Assembly (NCBI GenBank): GCA_032164245.1
Contig: JAVMKO010000006.1
Location: 3,983,001-4,047,000 of the forward strand
Reading direction: 5' to 3'
Source: Sternotherus odoratus
Lineage: Eukaryota; Chordata; Testudines; Kinosternidae
Length of the DNA stretch: 64,000 nucleotides
In this document: piece after piece, positions 34,930 to 46,363 of the stretch
Numbering within the stretch: the stretch's first letter is position 1
Layout of the letters: each line of letters opens with the position of its first letter
Made by a program: the position numbers and the translations under genes
Notes under the pieces: generated by a model
Databases searched by the model: none
Seen by the model: only the letters and a program-made list of their open reading frames with translations
Told to the model about the DNA's origin: nothing

Positions 34930-36130
34930 AATCAGAACTCTGGCTTTAAGAAGCCCCCTTTAATAAGCATGCAGTCCCATTCAGGTAACAGATATTAGAT
35001 GTTATGTAAAACCATTTTGAACACTGGAGGCTAGGTAAATATTTCAGACCCTAAACAGAGATCAGGAAGCAAGCCAGGGGGTTAGAGCTCTCCCTCCTTC
35101 ATGCAGAACTGAACTCCATCTTGGGAAACATCTTCATCAGTTGCTCAGCTTGTGGCATTATCTGAGAATGCACTGACGTAACAGCCCCATATGTGGTGCT
35201 ATTTCTGGTTTGTGAAGGAAAAATCCCTGCAGATTAGCTCAACTCTTTCCTTCTTCTCTCACTATTACGTGTATGAAAGAAAAATGCAACCCAGCATAGA
35301 ACTAAAATAGCCTCAAGTGTCAAGGTGATCTATTAAAATAACAAACAAAAAAACCAACAACTTCCTTTTGCAGGTGCCACGTTTAGTTGTGATCTATCTG
35401 GAAGGCGCTCACTCACTCTCTCCCTCTGACACACACATACACAGTCTGCTGCTGTTGTGGGATTTTTCACCCTTGCATTACAAGACATGTTTCTACCTCC
35501 TCACTCACAAGCCTGCTCATCTTGAGAAGCTGGAACCTATTTGAGGCTTGGAGGATTCGTCTCTGCCAGAAGGAAACCACATTGCAATCTTCAACCTTCA
35601 GCTCCTCCTGTGGCCGGAGCCTCCACCCGCTCTTAAACTGAGCTTGCTTGGGCAGCCTCCCATGCCCAACTAAAAGAGGGTTAATGTCAATGCACCGTCA
35701 TCAGAGAAAACCTTCAGACACACTGGTGCGAATTAGTCACAGGGGAATTCAAAACAAACGGCAATGTATCCGAGACAGTAATCTGCTTCCTTGCACTCCA
35801 TAATAGACAGTGTGCACAGATGCTGCATTTTACAATTCCTGTTCTGAAAAGGTCAGTTTTAATAAATGCTGGGCCATAAATACTGTAGACTCGGCTGAAA
35901 ACAAATACTTGCGACAGCCGGGGGTTAGAAGGAAGATTTGTAACTATATCAGGGCAGAAACCAGTCCTTAGCCGAGGGAGCTTGGCGGGAAAAACATGAC
36001 CAGGGTTATTCCATAATTAACCACTTCCGTTTTTCTTGACCCTTCCCTTGAAGCAGTTGGTGTAGCCCCGGTTAGAGACAGGAGACTGGCCTACACAGAC
36101 CTCGAGGCTCTTCACTCGGTTTTGTTTTTT
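34930..36130. other. Repeat-poor stretch
   Basis: No gene seen. 35680-35935 ('aggtcagttttaataaatgct' and surroundings) is AT-rich, repeat-free and could be conserved non-coding DNA. Confidence 0.4.
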
Positions 36131-36134
36131 TCAG

Positions 36135-36660
36135 TTAAAATACCATGTCGAAGGCTCTGTTTGTCACGGCGGTCATGGAAATCATGGATTCCATTCAGCT
36201 GGCCTGAGAGCCCCCTTTACAGCTCGGGCAGCCCCTGGACCAGTCGCACCAGCAGCTGGAGTTTGGGGGAGAGCCCAGAGCTGGGGATTGGGATACGGGG
36301 TGGTGTTTACCTGGGGGGCCTCCACAGAAGGTCAACAGGAACTCCCCTCCCTCAGCTCCTAGTTCTATGTGCTGCCTCTGCTCTCGGGCACCACCCCTGC
36401 AGCTCCCATTGGTCGTGGTCCCCAGCCAATGGGAGCTACAGAACTGGGGCCTCGGGCGGAGCCAAGGCAGCACGTGGAGCTAGGACCTAGCGATTGCCAA
36501 TTAACAGGAGCCGGGTAGGGAACCTGCCCCAGCCCCACCAACTGCCCCACCCCGAGCCATGGTACACACACCCCAAGCATCCGTGGAGCCCCCCCAGGCT
36601 GTGCCCCACCCCGGAGTACCCAAGCCATCCACCCTGAGCCCCAACCCCATGGCCTCCTGG
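36135..36660 (+). repeat. GC-rich interspersed repeat (copy 2 of 2)
   Basis: It shares with 17862-18430 the opening 'tttgtcacggcggtcatgga', the centre 'aggaactcccctccctcagct', 'cagccaatgggagctacagaa' and 'gtggagctagga', and 'gccgggtagggaa'. The copy lacks the 'aaaagtcgtggacaggtcatg' end. ORFs of 122 and 106 aa on opposite strands are by-products. Confidence 0.65.
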
Positions 36661-36664
36661 AACA

Positions 36665-37640
36665 GATGATCAGCAGACCTCTCACCCCTCAGAGTGTAAC
36701 TTCCAAAGGCTAAATTTTCACATAACTGAAGATGGGAAATTTGCATTAATCTCCCCCTAGAAACTCCCCAGGAGAACTATGTAACATGTTTTGTTCCAAG
36801 AGTCCATTCTCGCCCCACACACACTGTTCAATATAATCCTGTGACACACACACCCCGGGGGCGGGGGGGCACATCTCTCCCCCCTCCCCCCTCGAGAAGT
36901 TACATACAATCCAACCCACAATAATACATAAGCCATTCATTTAACACAATGCACCCCAAAGATACTTAAACCTCATTCAATAATGTCTCCCGAGGACACG
37001 GCCGGAAATTGCCATATCTATCATTCCTTTATTCTAATAATTACCGATTATCCATGGAGCCCCCAGGGGCATTGCAAAGGGTCCCTACCCCAGAGCATTT
37101 ACAAGATAACTCTGAACAGTGACAGTATGGGAAGAGACAGACATAGCAAAGACCACAAAAGGTTCCCGGATGGATTCAGAGGCAGGAGGGGGCACGTGCC
37201 CAAGGTGCAATGCCCAGCGGCAGATCCTGGCCCCATTGAGGTTAATGGGACTTTTGCCACTCAAGTCAGTGGCACTAGGATCTGGCCACAAGAGAATGTT
37301 TGGTTTGCCAGGAGCAGGAGGGGTGTTTGGGATGAGATCAGGGTGGAGTTGGGGGTGGGAGGGACTCTCTACTGGACCATGGAGGTGAGGACAAGATACA
37401 AGCCACAAACTCGAGGGGTATGAATTTATTTGGCCATGCTAGGGGGTCCAAACAGGATTTCCTGCTACCGTGCAGTGGATTTTGAGTCTATTGGATGCTC
37501 TCAATGGAGCTCATTTGTCTGAGCATTCAGAGGCATCGGAAAGACCACACAGACCTGGGACTTCCCCTCCGCAACCCTTCTCTGCTGAACAGCTGTATAT
37601 GGAGCAAGGCAGCATGTTCTCTGACACATTCCAGCCACTC
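36665..37640. other. Unassigned sequence with one short palindromic motif
   Basis: No gene seen. At 37210-37287, 'agatcctggccccattgagg' and 'cagtggcactaggatctggcc' are inverted partners of the short decayed class. The frames of 89-146 aa here overlap on both strands and have no domain. Confidence 0.4.
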
Positions 37641-37805
37641 CCTCTAGCCCAGGGGTCTCCAAACTACGGCCCGCGGGCCGAATGCAGCCCGCGAGGCCCT
37701 CTCATCCGGCCCGCGGAGATCTTTTTGGCTATTTAGGGAATTTTTGGCTCTTTTGAGCTTTTCGCTGGGACGGCTCCGCGCTGGGGCCTGGAAGCGGTGC
37801 GCGGG

Positions 37806-38112
37806 CCGCCAGCCGCGGGGCCGGGACGCGCCGCGTGCTCGGCTGCCGCCGCGGGGCCGGGACCCGCCGCGTGCTCGGCTGCCGCCGCGGGGCCGGGACC
37901 CGCCGCGTGCTCGGCTGCCGCCGCGGGGCCGGGACCCGCCGCGTGCTCGGCTGCCGCCGCGGGGCCGGGACCCGCCGCGTGCTCGGCTGCCGCCCCGGGG
38001 CCGGGACCCGCCGCGTGCTCGGCTGCCGCCCCGGGGCCGGGACCCGCCGCGTGCTCAGCTGCCGCCGCCGGCCAGGACGCGCCGCGTGCTCGGCTGCCGC
38101 CGCCGGCCAGGG
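37806..38112. repeat. 36-bp GC-rich minisatellite
   Basis: About eight units with the core 'ggggccgggacccgccgcg' then 'tgctcggct', exact period 36 from 37845 to 38060. Two middle units have CCCCGGGG in place of GCGGGG; outer units are more diverged. It is very CpG-rich. Confidence 0.9.
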
Positions 38113-38210
38113 ACGACTCAGAGCTGGGGCCGGGACGCGCCGCACCGCCACGCAGTTACAGGGGGCGAAACAAGGAGCCACCCACTGCCAGGCGGCGAAC
38201 CGGTCTGTGG

Positions 38211-39241
38211 GGAGAGACCGGGTTGAGCGGGTCAGTTGGGGGGGGGGAGAGACCGGGCTGGGTGGGTCAGTTGGGGGGTGGGTCAGTTGGGGGGGGGGTT
38301 GGAGGAAAGGAGGTTTTGGGGTGAGAGACCTGTTGGGGGGGGGTTGGAGGAAAGGAGGTTTTGGGGTGAGAGACCTGGCTGGGTGGGTCATTGGGGGGGG
38401 GGGTTGGAGGAAAGGAGGTTTTGGGGTGAGAGACCTGGCTGGGTGGGTCATTTGGGGGGGGGGGTTGGAGGAAAGGAGGTTTTGGGGTGAGAGACCGGGC
38501 TGGGTGGGTCAGTTGGGGGGTGGGTGGGAGGGAAGGAGGTTTTGGGGTGAGAGACCTGGCTGGGTGGGTCATTTGGGGGGGTTGGAGGAAAGGAGGTTTT
38601 GGGGTGAGAGACCTGGCTGGGTGGGTCATTTGGGGGGGGGGGGTTGGAGGAAAGGAGGTTTTGGGGTGAGAGACCGGGCTGGGTGGGTCAGTTGGGGGGG
38701 GTGGGAGGGAAGGAGGTTTTGGGGTGAGAGACCTGGCTGGGTGGGTCATTTGGGGGGGGGGGGTTGGAGGAAAGGAGGTTTTGGGGTGAGAGACCGGGCT
38801 GGGTGGGTCAGTTGGGGGGTGGGTGGGAGGGAAGGAGGTTTTGGGGTGAGAGACCGGGCTGGGTGGGTCAGTTGGGGGGTGGGTGGGAGGGAAGGAGGTT
38901 TTGGGGTGAGAGACCTGGCTGGGTGGGTCATTTGGGGGGGGGGTTGGAGGAAAGGAGGTTTTGGGGTGAGAGACCGGGCTGGGTGGGTCAGTTGGGGGGT
39001 GGGTGGGAGGGAAGGAGGTTTTGGGGTGAGAGACCTGGCTGGGTGGGTCATTTGGGGGGGGGGTTGGAGGAAAGGAGGTTTTGGGGTGAGAGACCAGGCT
39101 GGGTGGGTCAGTTGGGGGGTGGGTGGGAGGGAAGGAGGTTTTGGGGTGAGAGACCTGGCTGGGTGGGTCATTTGGGGGGGGGGGGTTGGAGGAAAGGAGG
39201 TTTTGGGGGGAGAGACCTGGCTGGGTGGGTCAGTTGGGGGG
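38211..39241. repeat. ~60-bp G-rich minisatellite with two alternating unit types
   Basis: About 17 units with a shared 'aaggaggttttggggtgagag' core. Type A has 'gaccgggctgggtgggtcagt' and 'gggtgggagggaagg'; type B has 'gacctggctgggtgggtcatt' and 'ttggaggaaagg'. From about 38660 on, A and B mostly alternate. G runs of 6-13 differ in length between units, which is the main source of length variation. Confidence 0.9.
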
Positions 39242-39345
39242 TTGATGTGTAGTGTTCATGTGTAGTGTTCATGTGTAGTGAACAGGTGTTCATGTGTAGT
39301 GTTCATGTGTAGTGAACAGGTGTTCATGTGTAGTGTATCAATGTG
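39242..39345. repeat. Short tandem array ('gttcatgtgtagt')
   Basis: Units of 13 bp, 'gttcatgtgtagt', mixed with 'gaacaggt' spacers in a higher pattern of about 40 bp. It directly follows the 60-bp array within the same hAT element. Confidence 0.85.
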
Positions 39346-39514
39346 TTATTAAATAATAACTGAATAAAATAATATTAAATAAATAATAAAAAACAACATC
39401 CATGTTTTGATTCTTTTTTATTTGGACCTCGAGTGTGTTGTCGGCCCCCGAACTGCTATTTGATAGCTAATGCGGCCCTCGGGCTGAAAAGTTTGGAGAC
39501 CCCTGCTCTAGCCA

Positions 39515-40078
39515 ATCAGTCCTTCATTTAAAGGCTCGCGACGGTGCTATTCTAGCTTCCAGAGCCAGGGGTGAGGTGAGCAAACTGAAATCCCCTAACA
39601 CCGAATCAGCATCTTCCAGGCACACCGACATTCAGACAACAGAGCTCAACCGAGACCCACGGGACTGCCCAAGAGGGCAGCTAAGAGCAGATGGTGAGGC
39701 ACAGGCAAGACATTGGACCTGCAGCCTCAGACGATGTGGGCTGGGGATTACGCTTGCTGCCAATGTGAGACAGCTACACAAGCCTCCACTTTGACTCCGG
39801 TTAATAACCAACAGGCTTCAACGCTGATTAAAACAGCGAGGCTGCTCCAAGCCCAGCAAGACCACAGTTGGCTTTGCAAGATGCTAATCCACCTGCTCCA
39901 CAGTTCAGAGATCAGACGCACTGGGGAAGAAAAGGACATTTCACACTCAGAGGCCTATTCCTTCCCTCCCATTTTACCCCTTTGCACCTGGTACTTGGAT
40001 ATACTGTAAACTCTGTATCTGATGGCATCCACCTCCAGCTTGGCAGTGTGGTGGCACCTCTACTTTCCGCATCAATGC
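39515..40078. other. Unassigned sequence
   Basis: No gene or repeat recognised between the hAT element and the Penelope-like fragment. Confidence 0.35.
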
Positions 40079-40300
40079 GGGTTTCAGGGTGGTAGCCGTG
40101 TTAGTCTGTATCAGCAAAAACAATGAGGAGTCCTGGTCACACCTGAGAGACTGACCAATTGATTTGGGCATAAGCTTTTATGGGCTAGAACCCACTTCAT
40201 CAGATGCATGGAGTGGAAATACAGGGGCAGGTATAAATAGGTGGGAGTTGTCTTACCTAGCGTGAGGTCAGTCTAACGAGACAATTCAATTAACAGCAGG
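40079..40300 (-). mobile_element. Penelope-like fragment
   Basis: The plus strand begins 'ggtttcagggtggtagccgtg' and goes on with 'ttagtctgtatcagcaaaaac', 'aggagtcctgg' and 'cataagcttttatgggctaga'. The minus strand thus has CTGATGA followed by a stem and ATAAAA in place of CGAAA, so its hammerhead-like core is broken. It is a single-orientation copy, unlike the three dimers. Confidence 0.7.
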
Positions 40301-40399
40301 ATACCAAGTGAGGAAAAATCACTTTTGAAGTGGTAATGCAGCTAACAGCTCCAAAACTACCCAAGGTTTAATAATCTGAAGTGCCATCCAAAATCTGAG

Positions 40400-41052
40400 A
40401 GGGACAAGGTGGAGCATACTTTCAGAGGTCTTAAAAGAGCAACACTCTGATACGGAAACTACAGCACCCAAACCACCAAAAAAACAACAACAACAAAAAA
40501 ACACAACCTTCTGCTGGTGGCATCCGACTCAGCTGATGAAAATGAACATGCATTGGTCCCACCTGTTTTGGATCGTTATCAAGCAAACCCCGTCATCAGC
40601 ATGGACACGTCCTCTTGCATAAATATCTTGCATAAATTTCTTGCACTGCTGGCTACAACAGTGCCATGTGAATGCCTGTTCTCACTTTCAGATGATATAG
40701 AAGCAGGCAACAGCATCTCCTGCAAATTGTAATCAACTTCATCTGAGTGATTGGCCTGCCAAGAAGAAGGACTGAGTGGACTTGGGGGCTCTAAAATTTT
40801 TAATTGTTCTATTTTTGAATGCAGATTTTGTGTGCATAATTCTACATGTGTGAACTCAACATTCATGATAAAGAGATTGCACCACAGTTCTTGTATGAGG
40901 TGAATTGAAAAATACAATGCAAATGTATTCTGCATTGTTATTGAAATTAATATATTTAAAAATGTAGTAAACATGCAAAAAATATTTCAAGTAAATGGTA
41001 TTCTATTGTTTAACAGCACGATTCATTTTTTTAATCACTTGACAGCCCTAGT
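40400..41052 (+). pseudogene. hAT transposase fossil (C-terminal dimerisation region) and 3' end
   Basis: The frame at 40517-40732 reads a stretch LHKFLALLATTVPCECLFSL, which matches the hAT C-terminal dimerisation pattern (YLA..PATTVPCERLFSLSGD). Upstream, at 40400-40515, the same strand has the acidic region preceding it, with a stop. Downstream is the element's AT-rich 3' UTR, ending 'cacttgacagcccta' at about 41052, the likely inverted terminus. The DDE catalytic region and the other terminus are missing. An intact protein would dimerise and cut the element's ends; this one cannot. Confidence 0.7.
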
Positions 41053-41054
41053 TG

Positions 41055-41912
41055 CAGCATGCCTGGTCCTGAAACAATCAGTGTCCGCCTGTCCCTGCAA
41101 TCATTTGACCGCTCAGGTTGCAAGAAGTGTGTGTGGATGCCCATTAGCTAAGGAGAGCACGAAAAGAGTCTAGGCCAAAAATATGACTGTTCATTACAAC
41201 CACCACCTGTTCCTTATTTTAATCCCTTATTTGGATCACAGATTAAAACCGGTCTGAAATCACATCTGTTGTGTAGGCTAGGGGAATGTTTCCCCGATCC
41301 TGGAGATTAATTTTTCAAGGACTGATTTTTTTTAGTAGTTCTTAGAGCTGAAAATTATTATTAGATTTTTGAGGTTAAACCCCAACCGCTGTGCCAGGCA
41401 AGCACACAGGTGGCCGGAAACGCCCCTTCTGACGTCTGGGCAAGGATTGGCGTCAGCATCAGAGTTGTGTGATCTTCTGCCCTGTGGGCAGTAGGAAAAG
41501 GAGATGACAAATCACCTTGATCCCACGGCACCTGTCAGCAGCTCTTCTGTCACACCCTGATTTGTGGGAGGGTCCCTTCTCCCCTAAGTGATGCTCAAAC
41601 CCCATTAACCCAAAGAGCAGAAAACACCCCCTTTCCCACCTATACCAGTCCTGGCACGGCGCATTGTATCTGAGAGTGCATAATCACGAGCTTCCTTCCC
41701 AGACTCCAGTGGACTTAGATTTACGAAGTCCGGTCCCTTTAAAACCAATAGCCCACCAAAAAGCATAGCTAGTAACTAACTACTGACACAGCTCCTGTCC
41801 CTACAATATCTGGCTGTGTCACAGGACATTGATTAGTCACCCAGGTAGATGACTTGATTCAAACACAGGCCCTTTGTCTGCCCAACCATGAGAACCTAGC
41901 TTATCCCTCCTT
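41055..41912. other. Unassigned sequence
   Basis: No gene or repeat recognised. Confidence 0.4.
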
Positions 41913-41914
41913 CA

Positions 41915-42068
41915 AGGGAGAGGGATAGCTCAGTGGTTTGAGCATTGGCCTGCTAAACCCAGGGTTGTGAGTTCAGTCCTTGAGGCGGCTATTTAGGGAT
42001 ATGGGGCAAAAATCTGTTGGATGATTTAATTTAGAATTGGTCCCTTTCAACCCTGAGATACTATGATC
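41915..42068 (+). repeat. tRNA-headed SINE, shortened CR1 tail
   Basis: Box A TAGCTCAGTGG is exact at 41926-41936 and box B-like 'gagttcagtcc' lies at about 41969-41979. The body 'aaaaatctgttggatgattt' follows, and an abbreviated tail 'tttcaaccctgagatactatga'. An internal deletion removed the 'tcctgctttgagcaggg' part present in the copy at 34736. Confidence 0.8.
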
Positions 42069-42087
42069 CCAGAGGTACTTAGGAGAG

Positions 42088-42200
42088 GCAGTGTTGCCTA
42101 GTAGACAGAGCACTGGTTGGGACTCAAAAACAAAATATCCAGGTAATAGCAGATTCCATCACTTATTCATTAGAACATACGTCCTTATTTTTAAAATGGT
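42088..42200 (+). repeat. MIR/CORE-like SINE head fragment
   Basis: 'cagtgttgcctagtagacaga' and 'gcactggttgggactca' are the tRNA-derived head of a MIR-like SINE, cut short and diverged. Confidence 0.5.
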
Positions 42201-42204
42201 CATT

Positions 42205-42980
42205 GTCCCTTTGGCATTCCTGACCTCTCGGTAACACCTACTGAGGCGGATCGGGACTTCAGAAACAGACAAAGACCATCTGAATAGCTGCCAGAGGCTG
42301 GAGTCTCTCCTGTGTCCAGTACATTTAGTATTAGGAAAAGAAACAAAATGTCTATTCTTCGTCCCAGAACAAAAAGCAAAAATCCTTGAATGAGCAGAGT
42401 GCTAAGAAGAAGAAAAATCAGAGTCAGGTGTGTAACTCCAGGAACAGGCCACACTGAACTATTCCCTCAGCTGAGTGCGGGGGCAAGATCCCTGAAGTCG
42501 TTTTCCATCAGTACTCAGGAAGGACAAACACTCTTCTGCTGTAACTCACAAAGGCCCCGATTCAGGATGGCACTCGAGCACATGCTTAGAGTTCTGCATA
42601 GTGATTAAATATCTGCCCAACTTAGGGCCATAAACAGTTCTATTGACTCCCATACTGATACTTATGCGAGAAAGCATAAGAGTGGAGGATCAAAGAAAAT
42701 AAAACTGATTGCTGAATTCTTCCCCACTGTCCTCAAGGCTAAGTAGTAGTTAGCATCTCTCCCGGAGCATCCCGTGGTTCTTCTCTATATCATACCAAAT
42801 CATCACACAGGTAGAAAATTGCTGATCACACCCTAGGTAGGCGGCAGACCTGCACGCTGACCGCCTCTCCAAGGAAAGATTTGTCATCCTCGGAAAGTCA
42901 ACACTTGCCAACAAACATGACAAAGACTAGGGAAGAACTGCGGTAACTAAGAACACATTACAGTAACTCAGGCACCAAAT
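42205..42980. other. Unassigned stretch with one palindromic motif
   Basis: No gene seen. At 42553-42665 'ggccccgattcaggatggca', 'gcacatgcttagagttc' and 'attgactcccatactga' are a decayed copy of a short palindromic repeat whose better copy is at 63349. Confidence 0.4.
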
Positions 42981-42989
42981 GTGCTAACT

Positions 42990-43280
42990 CAGGGTTTCTC
43001 AAACTGGGGGTCACGACCCCCCGGAGGGTCGCCGAGTGCTCCCCGGGGGGTCGCGAGCTCCTGCCGGGCAACTCGCAGCGAACTGGGGCTGCGCCCCGGC
43101 CCCCAGTCCCCGCTGCGGGTGGGCTCCCGGCTGCGCGCCGGCCCCCAGTCCCCGCAGCGGGTGGGCTGGGGGCCGGCGCGCACCCGGCAACCCCCCCGCG
43201 GCGGGGACGGGGGACCGGGGCGCCCGTGGCAGCCCGCCCGCGGCGGGGACGGGGGACCGGGGTGCATCCGGAGACTTTAT
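42990..43280. mobile_element. hAT-type element, left end with GC-rich interior
   Basis: The terminus 'cagggtttctcaaactggggg' and 'tcacgacccccc' are a hAT-like end; the inverse (gtttgagaaaccctg) is absent on the right, so the element is truncated. The interior holds direct repeats ('ggcccccagtccccgc', and 'gcggcggggacgggggaccgg' twice). Confidence 0.6.
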
Positions 43281-43284
43281 GTTT

Positions 43285-44770
43285 GTACTTTCTTTACTTG
43301 TTGTTGCCTTTTATTTAAATTAAAACCCACCCAGGCTGAAAGATAATGATCTGCTAAGTGTGTGGGAAGACCATATCAGACTGTCTGATAGAAGAAATGA
43401 TGCATTAGAATGCTGGAATGAAAACATACGATTGCATTTGGATGCACGCTGAGTGAATCGCTTTGAGTTTTTCTCAATGCTTGTGCCATTTTTGAGATTT
43501 TTGTGTGTAGGTTTTCCCCATACACAGCATCCACCCATTGCATCTTCTCTACATCTCCCTCCTTCACACCTCTCTCAGACGATCCATCCTCTTCTCTTCA
43601 GAGTAAATAGAAATATCCAGGAAATCAGGAAGGATTTTCAGGATTTTGTGTAGCAAAACATTGACTTTGCTCCGGCTGTACTTCTCCCATAGGGCCAAGA
43701 ACACGAATTGACGGGTTTCCATTGTGAACACTCAAGGGCCAGGAACTCACATCGACGTGCCAAACCGCAAAGCTGAATGGATGAATGAAATACAGCAACC
43801 AACCCTCGGACACACAGAGTGTCTTTAAACACTGACCTTACCAACAGGTGCACCCCCGGACCAAGGGAAGGCAATGCACCTCAAGACCCATCTTAAAATG
43901 AAAACAAAACCAAACAAACCCAACAACAAAAGAGCGGGTGGCAATTTCGGAGCCGGGCTCCCATCTCCACTTTTAACTCGCCCATTGCATCGCCAACTGC
44001 CGAGAACAAGGGCCCAATGCATTTAGCATCCTGCACACGCTGCAAGCTCGTCAGACCAGGGCACAGCAAGGTGTGCGTGGCAGCTTCTACTCAGGGTTCA
44101 CCATTTTACAATTGGCTCCTCAATGTTGTTTTAGTGTCTGTGTGGGTTTAACGGATACGGTCTCCTGGGGCTCTTTCCAAAGCCTGGAGGATGTTATAAT
44201 TGGACCTTGTTCCAATGATTGATTACAGTAATGCATCACCAGAGCACCGGCTCGCTCTTGTGCGGAGGAGGCTGTGCACGGCCGATGTACACTTGAAAGA
44301 GGGTCCTTTCCAAGGATGAAGAGGTTGAGTAATGGATTCTTTTAATTCCGGGATGAAATTTTGCCAATGGCAGATTACGCCTTGCAACAACAAGAGAAGA
44401 TCTGTGTTCTGCAATATTCGGATTAGGACACACTCTTAGTATGAGCTAGGCAGTGATTCGAATTGGGTTAGAGGACTCTTTTCTCCTGCTGCACTGAAAT
44501 CCTGGAGTCACCGCCCACTGGAGCACTCAGGATGACACCTGCCGGCAGTGGGAGAGCTGTAACCCACTCGCAGCTCTCTACTCTGCTAACCTCGGTTTTA
44601 CCTGGCAGTTTAAATGGAGACCTGTGGACAAACCTCCTGCAGCCTAAAGTTTTGGGAAACCTCTAACTACTTTTTGAGTTTATGCAACTTACTAGCAAAG
44701 AGAGCATCACAACCTCTTCTTCTGGCTACTCCACCAGCGGACAACAGTTTACTACTGCTACTAGCTATTG
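43285..44770. other. Unassigned sequence
   Basis: About 1.5 kb without a recognised gene or repeat. 'gttccaatgattgattacag' at about 44209 and its surroundings are repeat-free. Confidence 0.4.
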
Positions 44771-44778
44771 GAGCGCCT

Positions 44779-44842
44779 CCTTTTAGTTCAAGAAGTAGCA
44801 GTCTGTGCTCCAGCACTGAACGCCCAGGGTTCGCGCCCTGTT
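44779..44842 (+). repeat. tRNA-like SINE head
   Basis: 'ttttagttcaagaagtagca' is a degraded A-box region and 'cccagggttcgcgccctgtta' has a good B box (GGTTCGCGCCC). The flanks do not fold into a complete acceptor stem, so a SINE is more likely than a tRNA gene. Confidence 0.5.
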
Positions 44843-44866
44843 ACACACACACACACACACACAAAA
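44843..44866. repeat. (AC)n microsatellite
   Basis: About eleven AC units directly after the SINE head, probably grown from its tail. Confidence 0.9.
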
Positions 44867-44869
44867 GAA

Positions 44870-45460
44870 TCACTATGTTTGGAGACCCGGTTTTCCCTGG
44901 ACAATCGTCCATATTCACCCTTGGCTCACTTTTTCACCCTGGCTTTTAACTGTTCTTCCTTCCCCCATTCCCCAATCAGTCCTTGAGTCAGCCTTTCATA
45001 TCTGCCAATTTGGAAGGGCATTCAAAGGTGGCAAAACAAGACTCACTGCTCCCTTCTATGGGCCTGATCCTGCATATTCTGAAGCCCCTGGCGAAGCTCT
45101 TCTGCTGCTAATGCCCCAGCACTTGTTTGCCCACCCAGGTGTCCCATGGCCGAAAGAGGTTGGGTCACAGGACGTTGGCTGTAGCAGCGGAAGTGCCCCG
45201 ACAAGGCTCCTTCAGTGCAGCTCTGTTAGGTACAGTAAAAAACCCAGGCTCAGCAGAATTTCACGGGGAGGCGCACTGGGGGCTGAGAGAACGAATGAAC
45301 CCAGAGAGCTCCCCGTTCCGTCTCTCTATGGCGCTGATCCTCCAAGCGGCTCCTCAGAAGGGATGAGTCCCACCAGGTCCCGACGGCCATGGGAACTGAG
45401 GCCACCCATTCTCTTACCGGATAAACTCAGCACGGGCTGCCCGGAGCTAACAGGGTTCTG
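44870..45460. other. Unassigned sequence
   Basis: No gene recognised. A 132-aa frame at 45111-45509 runs into the CR1 and has no domain. Confidence 0.4.
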
Positions 45461-45463
45461 GAT

Positions 45464-45855
45464 TTTACATAAGAATGGCCATACTGGTTCAGACCAATGG
45501 CCCATCTAGCCCAGTGTCTTGTTTTCCGACAGTGGCCAATGCCAGGTGCCCCAGAGGGAATGAACAGAACAGGGAATCGTCAAGTGATCCATCCCCTGTC
45601 ACCCATTCCCAGCTTCCGGCCAACAGAGGCTAGAGACACCATCCCTGCCCATCCTGGCTAATAGCCACTGATGGACCGATCATCCGTGAATTTATCTAGT
45701 TCTTTTTTGAACCCTGTTATAGGCTTGGCCTTCACAACATCCACTGGCAAGGAGTTCCACAGGTTGACAGTACATTGTGTGAAAAAATACTCCCTTATGT
45801 TTGATTTTAAATCCGCTGCCTACTAAAATGTTACTAGCCTTTTAAGAGCACCATG
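45464..45855 (-). mobile_element. CR1 LINE 3' end, best-preserved copy
   Basis: The antisense signature is close to the family form: 'aagaatggccatactggttca', 'gacagtggccaatgccaggtg', 'gagacaccatccctgccca', 'tagttcttttttgaaccctg' and 'ggcaaggagttccacaggttg'. The sense strand is minus, and it is 5'-truncated as is usual. Confidence 0.9.
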
Positions 45856-45859
45856 GCAT

Positions 45860-46360
45860 TCAGTGGTTAAGGGACTATCGCTGTGCACCTAGCCTGAAAG
45901 CAGGAAAAGGTATCTAAGCTGCACCGCTGTGAAACTATACTCCCCCGACCCACAACCAGACGCAGGGTGGAATGCCCCAGTGCAGAACACGACACATCCC
46001 TAATGTCCCACTTCAGACCTTAGGGCCAGATTTTTTAGGAGAGTTGGGTGACCACTCTCCGTGCAACATTAAGGGCCTGAGGAAACCACACGGACACAAC
46101 TGGGTTCCAAATAACTGTGTTTACCGATGAAAAACATCCAGGCCTAGCTACCGATGTGCATTTTGAAATACAAAAGACAGGGAGGCCCATTATAAGCTCC
46201 CAAAAGGTGACCTGTGCCTGCATATGCGAGGGCAGGGGCCAAGTGAGGGCGTCCGGCTTCAACCGTGTTGCTGAGCATGCTCAGTACAAGCCACTCCGCA
46301 AATTGGGGGGGGCATGGACCCCGTTTGCCACATACACACACAGACACGCACCACATCACC
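45860..46360. other. Unassigned sequence
   Basis: No gene or repeat recognised. Confidence 0.35.
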
Positions 46361-46363
46361 TCT

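Larger units (their letters stand above)
37642..39513. mobile_element. 1.86-kb non-autonomous hAT element carrying three tandem arrays
   Basis: The element, 37650-39505, has 16-bp perfect inverted ends (CAGGGGTCTCCAAACT and its complement) and an exact 8-bp target duplication CTCTAGCC at 37642-37649 and 39506-39513, both hAT hallmarks. Sub-terminal parts ('acggcccgcgggcc', 'gcggccctcgggctg') are the conserved rims. The interior holds a 36-bp array, a 60-bp array and a 13-bp-based array rather than a transposase. The 476-aa plus-strand and 240-aa minus-strand frames exist because 36 and 60 are multiples of three. Confidence 0.9.

Noticed and set aside
37729..39265. Long frames of 476 aa (plus) and 240 aa (minus) that look like a repeat-rich protein
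   Set aside because: They exist because the 36-bp and 60-bp tandem units are multiples of three. Frames are open on both strands and in other registers, they lie within a hAT element, and G-run length changes break the frame.
43349..43360. 'tgctaagt' as right target duplication of the hAT end at 42990
   Set aside because: It matches TGCTAACT at seven of eight but no inverted terminus precedes it, so the match is probably chance.
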